From: DATFTF01 sp963825175
GTDB taxonomy: Bacteria; Acidobacteriota; Thermoanaerobaculia; UBA5066; Gp7-AA6
Direction of reading: 5' to 3'
Length of the DNA: 64,000 bases
Assembly: GCA_963825175.1 (NCBI GenBank)
Contig: CAWGSA010000002.1
Location: 1,240,001 to 1,304,000 of the forward strand
This document shows, piece by piece, positions 1 to 10,516 of the stretch. The position numbers and the translations under genes were made by a program. The stretch's first letter is position 1. Each line of letters begins with the position of its first letter. The notes beneath the pieces are model-generated. The model ran no database searches. It had not been told where the DNA came from and saw nothing but the letters and a program-made list of their open reading frames with translations.

Positions 1-8
1 GGTGGACT

Positions 9-2949
9 ATGGCCAGGCGTCGGGCATCCCTTCCGAGGTCTCTTCTTCTCGTCCTGTTGCTCCTGATGGCGGCCCTGGCGCTTCCCGCCCAAACGACGGG
101 CGACATCGAGGGGACGATCACCGACACTTCCGGCACGCCGCTGCCCGGTGTGACGGTCGAGGGGACTAGCCCGAGGATGCAGGGCATTCGCGTAGAGGCC
201 TCGGGGCGCGACGGGAAGTACAGGATTCTGGCCGTGCCGCCGGGCAAGTACCTCATCGTGGCCACCCTCTCGGGCTTCGAGACCGTCAAGGAATCGGTTA
301 CGGTGTCGCTCGACGCGACGGCGACTCTGGATCTGAAACTGAAGATCGTCGAGAGGGAATCCGTCACCGTGTCGGGCGAAGTTCCTCTCGTGGACGTGAC
401 CTCGACGACTTCCGGGACGAATTACACGAACAAGATCATTGCGAAGCTCCCGGTGGCGCGCAACTACGCCGACGTCGTGCGCTCCAACCCCGGCGTCAGC
501 ACCGATCGCGGGGAGACGCAGGGACGGTCGCTCGCTCTGACGATCTACGGGGCGACCTCCGTCGAGAACCAGTGGATCATCGACGGCATCAACACGACCA
601 ACGTCATCAAGGGCTTCCAGGGCAAGGCCATCAACAACGAGTTCATCGACGAGGTCGAGGTCAAGACGGGCGGCTACCAAGGCGGAGTACGGCCGGGCGC
701 TCGGCGGCATCATCAACGTCATCACGAAGTCGGGAGGCAACCAGTTCCGGGGCGACGCCTTCGGCTACTACGAGTCGGAGAGCACCCGGGCGCAGCAGAT
801 CGTCACCTCACAGGATTCCCTGACCGGGATGAAGATCACGCCCTCTCATCGGGCGGACTACGGCGCGGATCTGGGCGGCTACATCTGGAAGGACAGGCTC
901 TGGTTTTTCGCGGCGTACGACCGGGTGGACACGCCGGGCACGACCTCCCGCTACAACTCGAGTCCCGACGTGCCGAGCACGATGCTCTTCCCGAGGGACC
1001 AGACGGACAACCTTTATTCCGGCAAGCTGACCTGGAACATCACCAGCCATTCGAACCTCGTCGCGACGGCGTTCTCCGATCCCTCCACGATCAGCGGGGC
1101 AGCGCGCGTGGGAACAGCCGGGGGCCTCATCTCGAGCCCCGATCCGAGCACGTGGGAGAACCAGCGCGAGGTCGGCGGCCTGGACTATGGTCTGCGCTTC
1201 AACCAGCTCTTCGGGGCCTCGGCCGTGCTGACGGCCCAGGCCTCCACGCACAAGGACCGCTTCGAATTGCTCGTCTCCGGCGCGGGCAACACGGTGCGAA
1301 CGGCCGACTGGACCTGCGTGGGTGGCACCCCCGACAATCCCTGCCAGCCGGGGATCGAGGGACAGGAACCCAACTCCGTAACCGGGGGAATCGGCATCAT
1401 CGGCGGGCCCCAGCAGAGGAATACCTCCCGGCGCGACCAGTACCGCCTGGACGCCGCCCTCTATCGAGGAAATCACGAGATCAAGCTCGGCGGGGACTAC
1501 CAGACGTCGAAGACGACGGCGATCACCTTTTATACGGGCGGGCAGGCCGTATATAAGTTCAACGAATTCGGCCAGACCTATTACGAGCACGACTTCTTTT
1601 CGAAAAGTCCCACGGACTCTACGCCCGTGGACAACGTCAACGAGGCCCATTCGAAAGACATCGGCTTCTTCCTGCAAGACTCCTGGAAACCCATTCCGGG
1701 CCTGACCGTCAACGCCGGCCTGCGGTGGGATCAGCAGAAGGTTCAGAACTCCGTGGGCGACACGGTTCTCAGCATGACTGCCGAGTGGCAGCCACGCCTG
1801 GGCGTCGTCTGGGATCCGAGCGGCAGCGGAAGAACCAAGGTTTATGCGTCGGCGGGAAGGTTCTACTTCTCGCTTCCGATAGCTCTTTCTGTCTTCTCCT
1901 ACGGGACCACGACCACCGCGTTTTCCTTCAACTTTGATCCAGTGGACAAGAAGCAGGATCCCAACGTCATCGGCCATGAAAGAGCCTTCATCTTCGCCCA
2001 GGGCTCCGCCGAGCCCGTTGATTCGGGCGTCAAGGGGATCTACCAGGACGAGCTGACCCTGGGCATCGAGAAGCTTCTGGACCCGACCTTCTCCGTGGGT
2101 GTCAAAGGCACCTACCGGCGGCTCGGCCGGGTGATCGAAGACCGCTGCGACCTGGACTACACCTTGCCCGAGAATAATTTCTCTTCTTGCGCCATCCTGA
2201 ACCCGGGCTCGAACGGCAAATATGCGCGGGGAGACTTCGCCAGTTGCAACGGTCTGGACGGCAAGTACTACGAATGCCAGCAGAGCGGGCCAGCGGTCGG
2301 TCCCGCCCGCCGTCTCTACCGAGGCATCGAGCTGATGGGCCGGAAATCCTTCGGCGAGAAGCTCTGGCTGCAGGCTTCCTACGTGTATTCATCACTCCGA
2401 GGCAACTACGACGGCTTCGTCAACCAGGACTTCGGGCAGACAATGCCCGGAATCAGCGTGGACTTCGATTACCCCCAGTTCGCGCACAACAACTACGGGC
2501 GGCTCTTCCTCGACCACCCGCACAGCTTCCGCCTGGACGCGAGCTACACGACCCCCTTCAAGCTCTTCCTCGGGCTTCAGGGCTACGTCCAGTCCGGCGC
2601 CCCGCTGAACAGGCTGGGCTACTTCAACGGGGGCTACACGGCGATCTATCTCGTCCCGAGAGGCGGAGCCAAGACCTTGCCGACGCTGTGGGAAGCAAAC
2701 CTGACGCTGGGGTATCCCATCGCTCTCGGGCCCGTGACTGTGATCCTTCAGGCGTACCTCTTCAACCTCTTCAACAACCAGATCGAGACGGGGGAAAACG
2801 TCTTGTACACGATCCAACAGCCGCCGGGATATCCTTCGACGCTCTACGATCCAAACGTGCCCCCCGACAGAGTCAACGCGAACTACGGGAAGATCGTGTC
2901 CCGCCAGGACCCGAGGCTCCTGCGCGGCGCGGTCAAGATCGCGTTCTGA
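9..2949 (+). CDS. TonB-dependent receptor, Oar-like (frameshifted)
   Basis: Outer-membrane receptor-like protein of about 980 aa. It starts with a signal peptide (about residues 1-27, ending LALPAQ), then a carboxypeptidase-regulatory-like domain (about 30-115, with GDIEGTITD and LPGVTVEG), a plug domain (RNYADVVRSNPGVS, IDGINTTN) and a long beta-barrel ending in a C-terminal Phe. GGTGG lies just upstream of the ATG. The frame breaks near 679: CAAGGCGGAG is read where CAGGCGGAG would keep the frame, as the paralogue at 60414 shows. Both halves are otherwise well conserved, so an inserted base is likely. The substrate is unknown; Oar-like receptors often carry large molecules or proteins. The kinase gene follows after 68 bp. 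Confidence 0.88.
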
Positions 2950-3017
2950 GAATTTGAAGTCATGACTTTCGCGCTGGCCCTGGTCGGAGCCCGTCGGCAA
3001 GATGAGACCGTCATAAA

Positions 3018-6000
3018 TTGACTCTCTCCGCCGGAACGCGACTCGGCCCCTACGAGATCCTGTCGCCGCTCGGCGCGGGCGGGATGGGGGAGGTGTACCG
3101 GGCGCTCGACCCGCGGCTCGGGCGCGAGGTGGCGGTCAAGGTCCTGCCCGAGCCGGTGGCAAAGGATGCGGAACGCCTGCGCCGGTTCGAGAAGGAGGCC
3201 CGGGCCGTCGGGGCCCTGAACCACCCGAATATCCTCACGGTCCACGATATCGGGAGCCACGACGGCTCGCCGTACGTCGTCACGGAGCTTCTCGAGGGGG
3301 AGACCCTGCGGGTGGTGTTCCTGCGGCGGGCCCCGACGGCGCGCCAGGTGCTGTCGTGGGCAGTTCAGGCGGCCCACGGGCTCTCGGCCGCGCACCAGAA
3401 AGGGATCGTCCACAGAGACATCAAGCCCGAGAACCTGTTCCTGACGACGGACGGCCGCCTCAAGATCCTCGACTTTGGAATCGCCAAGCTCGTGTCCCCC
3501 GCGCCGACCGGCGCCGAGACGGCGACGGCCTCGAGTCCGAGCGAGGCCGGTGTAATCCTGGGCACGGTTGCCTACATGTCGCCGGAGCAGGCGGCGGCCG
3601 AGGGTGTGGACCATCGCTCCGACATCTTCTCGCTGGGTGTCGTGCTCTACGAGTTCTTGTCGGGTGAGCACCCGTTCCGGCGCGCGACGGCTACGGCGAC
3701 GCTGGCGGCAATCCTCGACGAGGCGCCGCCCGACCTGTCGGTTCGCCAGCCAGGGATTGCGCCGGCCGTGGAGCGGATCGTCAGCGGGTGCCTGGAGAAG
3801 CGGCGGGAGGAGCGGTTCCAGTCGGCTCACGACCTGGCGCGGGCGCTGGAGGTGGTGCTGGAAGGGGGGAGCACGGCTGCGGCGCTGCGAGAGGTCGAAG
3901 AGAGGAGCCCGTACCCGGGGCTCTCCTCCTTCACCGAGGAGGACGCGGGGCGCTTCTTCGGGCGCGAGCAGGAAGTCGGGGCGCTCTGGGGCAGGCTGCG
4001 CGGGCGGCGGCTCCTGGCGGTGATCGGACCCTCGGGCGCGGGCAAGAGCTCCTTCGTTCGCGCGGGCGTCGTGGCAGGGCGGCCGGAGGGCTGGGCGGCG
4101 ATCGTGGCGACGCCCGGGCCGTCTCCATTGCGGGGCCTCGGCCAGGCGCTAGGCCCCCAGCTCGCGAACGACCCCGAGGCACTTCGAAAGCTCGCGGCGT
4201 TCGAGGATCCCGAGACGGCCTTCGAGCTCCTGTCGCGCTGGGGGCGGTTTCACGAGGACGCGCTCGTCGTCATCGACCAGTTCGAGGAGCTCTTCACGCT
4301 CAATCCGCCGGAGACCCAGGCGCGGTTCGCATCGCTCCTCGGAAGACTTGCGAGCGAGGCGGACATACACGTCCTGCTCTCGCTACGCGATGACTTCCTC
4401 ATGCGCTGCCACGAGCACGAGGCCCTCGTGCCGGTCTTCGAGGCACTGACGCCGCTCGGCCCGATGACGCGCGAGGGTCTGCGGCGCGCGCTGGTCGAGC
4501 CGGCCTCGAGGCGTGGCTACCGGTTCGAGGACGACGCGCTCGTGGACGAGATGATCGGCGCCGTCGAGGGGGCACGCGGGGCGCTGCCGCTCCTGGCGTT
4601 CGCCGTTTCGAGACTCTGGGAGAGGAGGAAGCCGGAGGAAAAGCTCCTGACGCGCGAGGCGTACCGGGAGATCGGCGGCGTGGAGGGGGCGCTGGCCCGG
4701 CACGCGGAGGAGACGTTGGAGCGGATCGGTCTGGGCATGGAGAAAACCGTGCGCGAGCTCTTCCGGAACCTGACGACGGCGCAGGGGACGCGCGCGGCGC
4801 TGGACCGCGAGGAGCTCCTGTCGGCGCTTCCGGATCGAGCCGCGGCGGAGGCGGTCCTGACCAAGCTGATCGACGCGCGGCTCCTGACCTCGTGGGAGAC
4901 GGAGGCGGCCGAGGGCCAGCCGGCGCGGCACCGCGTGGAGATCGTCCACGAATCGCTCCTGACGGCCTGGCCGCGCCTGGTGCGCTGGCAGACGCAGGAC
5001 GCCGACGGGGCGCAGCTGCGCGACCAGCTGCGGCAGGCGGCGCATCTTTGGGAGGAGCGGGGAAAGACCGACGACCTTCTCTGGACAGGGTCCTCGTATC
5101 TCGACTACGGCGCCTGGCGGGCGCGCTACCCGGGCAAGCTGTCGTCGCTCGAGGAGGACTTCGCCGGGTCGATGGCGGCTCTCTCGGAGCGCAAGAGGCG
5201 CAGGAGGCGCACGGTATTCGGCGCCCTCCTCGTGGCGCTTGCCCTCGGGCTGGGTGTCATGGCGATGCTTTGGGGCCGGAGCCAGGCGGCCAGAAGGAGG
5301 GCCGAAGCGAGCAAGCTCCTGACGATGGCCCAGCTCGAGGTCGAGACAGACCCCACGGCGGCGCTCGCGTACGCCACGAAGAGCGTGGAGCTCGACGACA
5401 CGCAGGCGGCCCGGTTCTTCGCGCTTCGCGTCCTGCAGACCGCCCCGGCCGCGAGCGTCCTGGCCCGGGACGCAATGGTGAGCGCCTACAACTCGTTCAG
5501 CCCGAACGGCGAGTGGCTCGCGGTGTTGCAGAGCAACAAGATCCGCGTCCTGAATCAGGATGGCCGAGAGCCCGTCACGATCTCCGTCACGGTCCCCCCC
5601 GGCGAGTTTCAGCCAGGCACCTTCCTTGGGCTTGCCTTCGGGCCCGACAGCAAGGTCCTCGCCCTGGGCTTCCGTAACGGGCTCCGTTTGCTGTCGATGC
5701 CGGACGGCCGCGAGGTCAAGCACGTCAAGTACGAGGAGGCCGTCGACCGCTGGTGCGACTGCGGCACGGCGTGGAGGATTGAGGGCAACCGCGTGACGTT
5801 CTTCAGGCGGCCCTGGGACGGTGGGAAGCAGCAGTTGATCGGGACGCTGGAGCTCTCCGAGCCCTCGGTGGATTTCAATTTCAACCGGGACTTCACCATG
5901 ATGGCCTATTGGCTCGGCCGGGAGGTTTATGTGAAGTCCATGGCCCGGTGGGCTTCTCCGCCGCGCCTCCTTGGGGAGCATCCGACAGAGGTGACGGAGG

Positions 6001-7439
6001 TCTCTATTTCTGACAGCGGCCAGCGGGTCGCGGCGGCGGACAAGTCAGGAGAGATCCGGGTCTGGGATACAGCCTCGACGTCCGGCCGCCCGCTGCGCAT
6101 CCTTCCGGCACCCACCCTGAAGGGGCCCGCGGGGCGCAACTCGGTCGCGTATACCACGGCGGGACGATGGCTCATGAGCGACACCGCAGGGGAAGGCCAC
6201 GCTTCCCTCCGCCTCTGGGACCTGATGGCGCCGCCGGGAGCTGGGCCACTCGTCCTTCGGGTGAAGACCTCCGATCTATATGGATGGAACGTGGATCCGC
6301 TGGACCGCGGACTTGTGGCCGTTGCCGATGACCAACGATTGTTCTTCTGGCCCTCGCCGCGCTTTGAGCCCCGCGTCTTCGACTGGCACGAGAGCCGGAT
6401 CGAGAGTGTCGCCTTCACGGCGGACGGGGCGACCCTCGTCGCCGCGACGATCGAGGGCGACCTGCGCGCCTGGCCGCTCTCCGCCGAGGCCCCGGCGGAC
6501 TTCCTGACCCTTCCGAAGACGAACAGGTTTCCCGGGATAATCTCCGGCGCTCCGACCCGGAGGGAGATCGTCGTGGGCTCCTCAGGGGGACGCGTCCAGG
6601 TGATACCCGTCGACGGGGGCGAGCCGCGCGAGCTGGAGGGCTTTCCCAAAAAAACGCGCAGATTCGCCGTCGCGGTCTCCCCCGACGCGCGGCGGGTTGC
6701 CGCGGCTCCCATGTGGAGTCTCGCAAGCGAGAAGAGGATCCGCGTCTGGGACCTCGAGAGCGGCGCCGTGCAGGTGCTGGAGCCCGTGCCCAGGGCCAAT
6801 GACGAGCGGGAGGGCGGGTTTTATCAGATGTCCTTCGTGGGCAAGGACCGGATCGTGGCCAGCGTCCAGGGGAATGGGCTGATCCTTTTCGACCTGCGCG
6901 ACGGGAAGGGAAAAGTCCTGTCGTCTGTGTTCAACAACGAACTCGCCGTCGGCCGGAGCGGACGAGTCGGGGTCGGACTCGCCTGCGACGGGAAGAACCC
7001 TTGGTGCGAGATACTCCGGTTTGGCCTCGACGGGAGCGCTCCCGTCCCGCTGCCGTATCGGGCGGAAGGGAATTGCGCGCTGGCCCTCGATCCGAGCGAG
7101 ACCCTGGTCGCCAGCACGGGACCCGATGACGCCATCCGGGTCGGGCCGATCTCCGGCGGCGACCCGCACCTCTTCTTCGGCCACAAGGGCGACGTCAATA
7201 CGCTCGCGTTCTCCCCGGACGGCAAGTGGCTCGCCTCCGGGGGAAACGACGGGACCGTCCGCCTGTGGCCCGTGCCTGACATGAAGCAGGTTCCTCCGCA
7301 CAAGCGAAGTCACGAGGAGTTCCTCGCGACCCTCCGCACCTTCACCAACGTCCGTGCGGTGCCCGACGCCAAGTCGCCCAACGGATGGAAGCTCGAGCCC
7401 GGGCCCTTCCCCGGCTGGCAGACCTCCCCGCACTGGTAG
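3018..7439 (+). CDS. Ser/Thr protein kinase - STAND NTPase - WD40 fusion
   Basis: Membrane-anchored signalling protein of 1473 aa. Residues about 12-275 are a Hanks-type kinase with the glycine loop GAGGMGEV, the VAVK lysine, HRDIKPEN (about 131) and DFG (about 151), so all catalytic residues are present. Next comes a novel-STAND NTPase domain with GREQEV, the P-loop GPSGAGKSS (about 336) and a Walker B VVIDQFEELF. One transmembrane helix lies at about 735-752. The remaining 700 residues are WD40-like repeats, clearest near the end (GHKGDVNTLAFSPDG, about 1390). The start is TTG, chosen because the kinase domain begins 10 residues later and no ATG fits. The probable arrangement is a cytoplasmic kinase/NTPase with an extracytoplasmic propeller. 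Its targets are unknown. Confidence 0.93.
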   Translation: MTLSAGTRLGPYEILSPLGAGGMGEVYRALDPRLGREVAVKVLPEPVAKDAERLRRFEKEARAVGALNHPNILTVHDIGSHDGSPYVVTELLEGETLRVVFLRRAPTARQVLSWAVQAAHGLSAAHQKGIVHRDIKPENLFLTTDGRLKILDFGIAKLVSPAPTGAETATASSPSEAGVILGTVAYMSPEQAAAEGVDHRSDIFSLGVVLYEFLSGEHPFRRATATATLAAILDEAPPDLSVRQPGIAPAVERIVSGCLEKRREERFQSAHDLARALEVVLEGGSTAAALREVEERSPYPGLSSFTEEDAGRFFGREQEVGALWGRLRGRRLLAVIGPSGAGKSSFVRAGVVAGRPEGWAAIVATPGPSPLRGLGQALGPQLANDPEALRKLAAFEDPETAFELLSRWGRFHEDALVVIDQFEELFTLNPPETQARFASLLGRLASEADIHVLLSLRDDFLMRCHEHEALVPVFEALTPLGPMTREGLRRALVEPASRRGYRFEDDALVDEMIGAVEGARGALPLLAFAVSRLWERRKPEEKLLTREAYREIGGVEGALARHAEETLERIGLGMEKTVRELFRNLTTAQGTRAALDREELLSALPDRAAAEAVLTKLIDARLLTSWETEAAEGQPARHRVEIVHESLLTAWPRLVRWQTQDADGAQLRDQLRQAAHLWEERGKTDDLLWTGSSYLDYGAWRARYPGKLSSLEEDFAGSMAALSERKRRRRRTVFGALLVALALGLGVMAMLWGRSQAARRRAEASKLLTMAQLEVETDPTAALAYATKSVELDDTQAARFFALRVLQTAPAASVLARDAMVSAYNSFSPNGEWLAVLQSNKIRVLNQDGREPVTISVTVPPGEFQPGTFLGLAFGPDSKVLALGFRNGLRLLSMPDGREVKHVKYEEAVDRWCDCGTAWRIEGNRVTFFRRPWDGGKQQLIGTLELSEPSVDFNFNRDFTMMAYWLGREVYVKSMARWASPPRLLGEHPTEVTEVSISDSGQRVAAADKSGEIRVWDTASTSGRPLRILPAPTLKGPAGRNSVAYTTAGRWLMSDTAGEGHASLRLWDLMAPPGAGPLVLRVKTSDLYGWNVDPLDRGLVAVADDQRLFFWPSPRFEPRVFDWHESRIESVAFTADGATLVAATIEGDLRAWPLSAEAPADFLTLPKTNRFPGIISGAPTRREIVVGSSGGRVQVIPVDGGEPRELEGFPKKTRRFAVAVSPDARRVAAAPMWSLASEKRIRVWDLESGAVQVLEPVPRANDEREGGFYQMSFVGKDRIVASVQGNGLILFDLRDGKGKVLSSVFNNELAVGRSGRVGVGLACDGKNPWCEILRFGLDGSAPVPLPYRAEGNCALALDPSETLVASTGPDDAIRVGPISGGDPHLFFGHKGDVNTLAFSPDGKWLASGGNDGTVRLWPVPDMKQVPPHKRSHEEFLATLRTFTNVRAVPDAKSPNGWKLEPGPFPGWQTSPHW

Positions 7440-7454
7440 GCGCGGCGCTTTCCA

Positions 7455-8699
7455 CTACGCCGCGACGATGCCGAGGCGTTTCTTCTCGCCGAGGTCGTAG
7501 CCGGGAAACACCGGTTTCAAGTTCGCAACGCCCATCCGTTTGGCGAGGATCTCGGCGAAGACGTCGCGGAAGTCGGTGGTGACGGCGAGGTCACGGTTCT
7601 CGTAGAGGTGGGAGGAGTCGAGTCCGGGCCACTTGCCGTAGACTCTGCCGCCCTTCACGCCGCCGCCCAAGAGCAGCATCACGTTGGCGTGACCGTGATC
7701 CGTTCCGCGGTTGCCGTTCTCCCTCACCGTGCGCCCGAACTCCGACATCGTCGCCAGCGTGACGTCGGCCATGCGGGAGCCGAGGTCCCGGGCGAAGGCC
7801 GCGATGGCCGCGCCGTAGTCGCGCAGACGGTTGGCGAGCTGACCCTGCGCGCCTCCCTCACCGGCGTGGGTATCCCAACCGCCGACGTCGGTGAAGGCGA
7901 TCTCCAGCCCGACGTTGGCCTTGATGAGCTGCGCGATCTGCAAGAGAGCATTGCCGAACGGGCCCTTCGGATACTCGGCGCCGTTGTCCGGCGTGAGCTT
8001 CTGGGGGTCGGCCGCACGCAGGATTCGGACGGCGTCGAACGATTCGCGGGCCGTTCCGCTGAGCGTCCCGGCGACCACTTCCTCGTACATCGACTCGAAG
8101 GAGTTGGAGACGGCGTCGCTGACCTGCCCGGCCCGGATTCCGAACTGGGAGATGTTGGTCATAGCCACCGCCCCGGCCGAGCCCGCAAGGATCCTCGGGA
8201 GGGCCGGCGAGAGCGCGACGGAGCGCAACGGCGACGGCTTGACGAGAGGTCTCGCGGAGGCCGCCCGCGACAGGAATCCGTCGGACGTCGACTTGACGCC
8301 CGGCGTGCCCGACTCCATGAAGTCCTGGGCATCGAAATGGGAGCGCGTCGCATCGGGGCTTCCGGCCGCGTGGACGAAAGCGGCGGACCGGTCCCGGAAG
8401 TAGGGAAGAATCGGCGCGAGCGACGGGTGGAGGCCGAAGAAGCCGTCGAGGTCGAGCGCGGCGTTCTCTGCCGAACCGGGAGGCTGCACCCCGATCGTCG
8501 GACGCGCGTCGTAGTACGCCTTCTCGCCGTAGGGAACGACGAGGTTCAACCCGTCGACCGCTCCGCGCTGGAAGATCGCCACGAGGACGCGACGCTTCGA
8601 CGTCGCTGCCGCCGCCATCCGCACGAAGACTCCGGGAAGGAGCCCTCCGGCCACCAGGGCCATGCCGCCCTTCTTCAGAATCACTCGGCGGTTCAACAT
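7455..8699 (-). CDS. DUF1501 family secreted protein
   Basis: Protein of 414 aa of the DUF1501 family (alkaline-phosphatase-like fold, function unproven). The N-terminus NRRVILKKGG followed by a hydrophobic stretch resembles a twin-arginine signal, which suggests export in folded form. Family hallmarks include VAIFQRGAVDGLNLVVPYG, RSHFDAQDFME and the C-terminal GTDHGHAN. I place the start at the ATG at 8699, preceded by GGAGGG at good spacing, not at the GTG at 8711. It lies 58 bp downstream of the DUF1800 gene on the same strand. These two families are habitually paired, so they form an operon and probably a functional unit at the cell envelope. Confidence 0.88.
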   Translation of the reverse strand: MLNRRVILKKGGMALVAGGLLPGVFVRMAAAATSKRRVLVAIFQRGAVDGLNLVVPYGEKAYYDARPTIGVQPPGSAENAALDLDGFFGLHPSLAPILPYFRDRSAAFVHAAGSPDATRSHFDAQDFMESGTPGVKSTSDGFLSRAASARPLVKPSPLRSVALSPALPRILAGSAGAVAMTNISQFGIRAGQVSDAVSNSFESMYEEVVAGTLSGTARESFDAVRILRAADPQKLTPDNGAEYPKGPFGNALLQIAQLIKANVGLEIAFTDVGGWDTHAGEGGAQGQLANRLRDYGAAIAAFARDLGSRMADVTLATMSEFGRTVRENGNRGTDHGHANVMLLLGGGVKGGRVYGKWPGLDSSHLYENRDLAVTTDFRDVFAEILAKRMGVANLKPVFPGYDLGEKKRLGIVAA

Positions 8700-8757
8700 G
8701 TCGCCCTCCACCTTACCGCGATCCCGCGCGCTCCCGTTGTCGTTCCTGGCGTCTTCC

Positions 8758-10458
8758 TCACTGTCTCTGAAACTCCGGGCTTCCCAGAATCAGCCCGGCG
8801 ACGACGGGAAGCTGTGTGTCGGCGGTCGGGTCGTCGGCGGAAGCCGGAGAGTCCGTGAGGCGTTTCTCGATCGTCCGGAGGCTGCCCGGCGTCAGGTCTC
8901 CCCCCGTCAGCGCTAGGGCGAGCTCGGGCACCCCTTCGGGAGCGCCGGGACAGGCCGTGCGGGCCAGGTCGATCTGCGTTCCGGGGATCCTGTTGGCCGC
9001 CAGCGCCAGAGCGAAGTTGAGACGCGCGACGAGCGCACCGGTGTTCACCCAGGCCGAGGCGGCGTCGGAGTATCCGGTCGGAGCCTGGCACAGGTACAAC
9101 GGCTCGCCCATCTGGGCGATGGCCCGTGCGACGGGAATCCGCCCGTCGGTCTCCGCGCCCGTGGCGCGAATGGCGGACACGACGTACTCGAAGGGCGACT
9201 TGACCTTGGAGCGGAACGTCGTTCGGTCGAAGAACTCGGGGCTCTCGACGATGGCGCGCACGGTCTCCCGCAGATCTCCGTCGCTCGCGAGGAATCTGCG
9301 AGCGACCCGATCGACCAGCGCTCGGGGCGGATCATCCGCCACCAGCCGATGGCAGAGCTCCAGGGCGATGTGCCGGGCCGTGGCCGGATGGCGGGCCAGG
9401 ATCCGGATCATTTTCTCGCCGTCCTCGATGCCGCCTCCGGCCGCGAGCCGCACGCCGAGGATGGTCTTGGCCCCTTCGTCGTGGACCCGGGCCCGGAACA
9501 GGAAGCCGCCCGGCTCGCCGCCCCGACGATCGATCGACCAGCCGGTCAGGGCCCGCGCCAGCTCGGTGACGTCCTTCTGGGTGTAGCCGCCGTCGACGCC
9601 CAGGGTGTGCAGCTCCATCAGCTCGCGCGCGTAGTTCTCGTTCAACCCGTCCCCCGCCTTCTTGAGGGCCCCGCTCTGCGCCTCCACCGCCCGCAGGAAC
9701 CCGTACCGGGTCCAGAGCGCCCGCGGGCGCGGCGCCGGGCGGTGGGCTTCGTCCGCGATCGACTGGGCGTTGTCGAGGTAGAAGAGCATGGCCGGAGACT
9801 TGGCCGTCGCCATCAGCAGGTCCTCGAAACGACCCCAGATGCGCGGACGGACCGTGTCGCGCTCGAAGGCGGAGACGAAGACGCGGTCGAGCCCCTTGCT
9901 GGCGAAGACGTTGAAGTGGTTCATCCAGAAGTCGACCAGCACCTCGTTCAACTGGCGCTGCGAATAGACCGCCCGCAGGATACGCGAGGCCGCGAGCTCT
10001 TCGAGGATCCGGCGCGGGCGGTTCTCCGGAGGGATCATCTCCCGCATCTGTTCGAGCTCCGCGTCGGAGACGTTTGCGGCCGCCGTCCCGTCCTTGCCCG
10101 CTTGAACCTTGCGCCGCGCCTCGCGCAGCGGCCGCTCGAATCGCTCGAAGAGGTCGGCGCTCGACATCGTCAGCGTCGGCAGGCCCCCGAGCCGGCCCTC
10201 GAGATCCCGATCGGAGATCCGTTCGGGATGGAGCTGCTGGTCGATCCACGTCCCTACGCCCATTTCCATCACGCGGTCGACGTCCCCGGGCCGGGGACCG
10301 AAGCCCAGCCGGTTGAGAACGTGGACGGCTTTCTCCCGGGGCGTGAGCGGCGGCGCCGTGGTCGGAGCTCCGGGCGTAACCGCGAGGACGACGCCGCCAA
10401 GCAGGACGAGACCGGCCGCGAGCGCACAAAGCGTTGGACTCAGCCGGGCTTTCCTCAT
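8758..10458 (-). CDS. DUF1800 family protein
   Basis: Protein of 566 aa. An N-terminal hydrophobic segment (about residues 10-30) looks like a signal peptide or anchor. The DUF1800 domain follows, with LNRLGFGPRPGDVDRV near the start and the conserved NENYARELMELHTLGVDGGYTQ region in the middle, then GWSIDRRG. The biochemical role of the family is not established. It is the first gene of a two-gene operon with the DUF1501 gene downstream. It is transcribed divergently from purF, with 58 bp between the start codons. Confidence 0.88.
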   Translation of the reverse strand: MRKARLSPTLCALAAGLVLLGGVVLAVTPGAPTTAPPLTPREKAVHVLNRLGFGPRPGDVDRVMEMGVGTWIDQQLHPERISDRDLEGRLGGLPTLTMSSADLFERFERPLREARRKVQAGKDGTAAANVSDAELEQMREMIPPENRPRRILEELAASRILRAVYSQRQLNEVLVDFWMNHFNVFASKGLDRVFVSAFERDTVRPRIWGRFEDLLMATAKSPAMLFYLDNAQSIADEAHRPAPRPRALWTRYGFLRAVEAQSGALKKAGDGLNENYARELMELHTLGVDGGYTQKDVTELARALTGWSIDRRGGEPGGFLFRARVHDEGAKTILGVRLAAGGGIEDGEKMIRILARHPATARHIALELCHRLVADDPPRALVDRVARRFLASDGDLRETVRAIVESPEFFDRTTFRSKVKSPFEYVVSAIRATGAETDGRIPVARAIAQMGEPLYLCQAPTGYSDAASAWVNTGALVARLNFALALAANRIPGTQIDLARTACPGAPEGVPELALALTGGDLTPGSLRTIEKRLTDSPASADDPTADTQLPVVAGLILGSPEFQRQ

Positions 10459-10501
10459 CCTGTCCTTTTAGACGAATGCCGGCCGGCGAGGATTACTCTG
10501 A

Positions 10502-10507
10502 TAAAAT
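10502..10507 (+). promoter_or_regulatory. Candidate -10 box of purF
   Basis: TAAAAT lies 9 bp before the purF ATG. Transcription would begin around 10514, leaving only about 3 nt before the start codon, so the message may be leaderless. No convincing TTGACA-like -35 box is visible and there is no Shine-Dalgarno sequence. This is inferred from position only. Confidence 0.4.
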
Positions 10508-10516
10508 CTTGAACGG

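Noticed and set aside
4383..5981. 532-codon minus-strand frame
   Set aside because: Antisense to the middle of the kinase/STAND protein, which has the real motifs.
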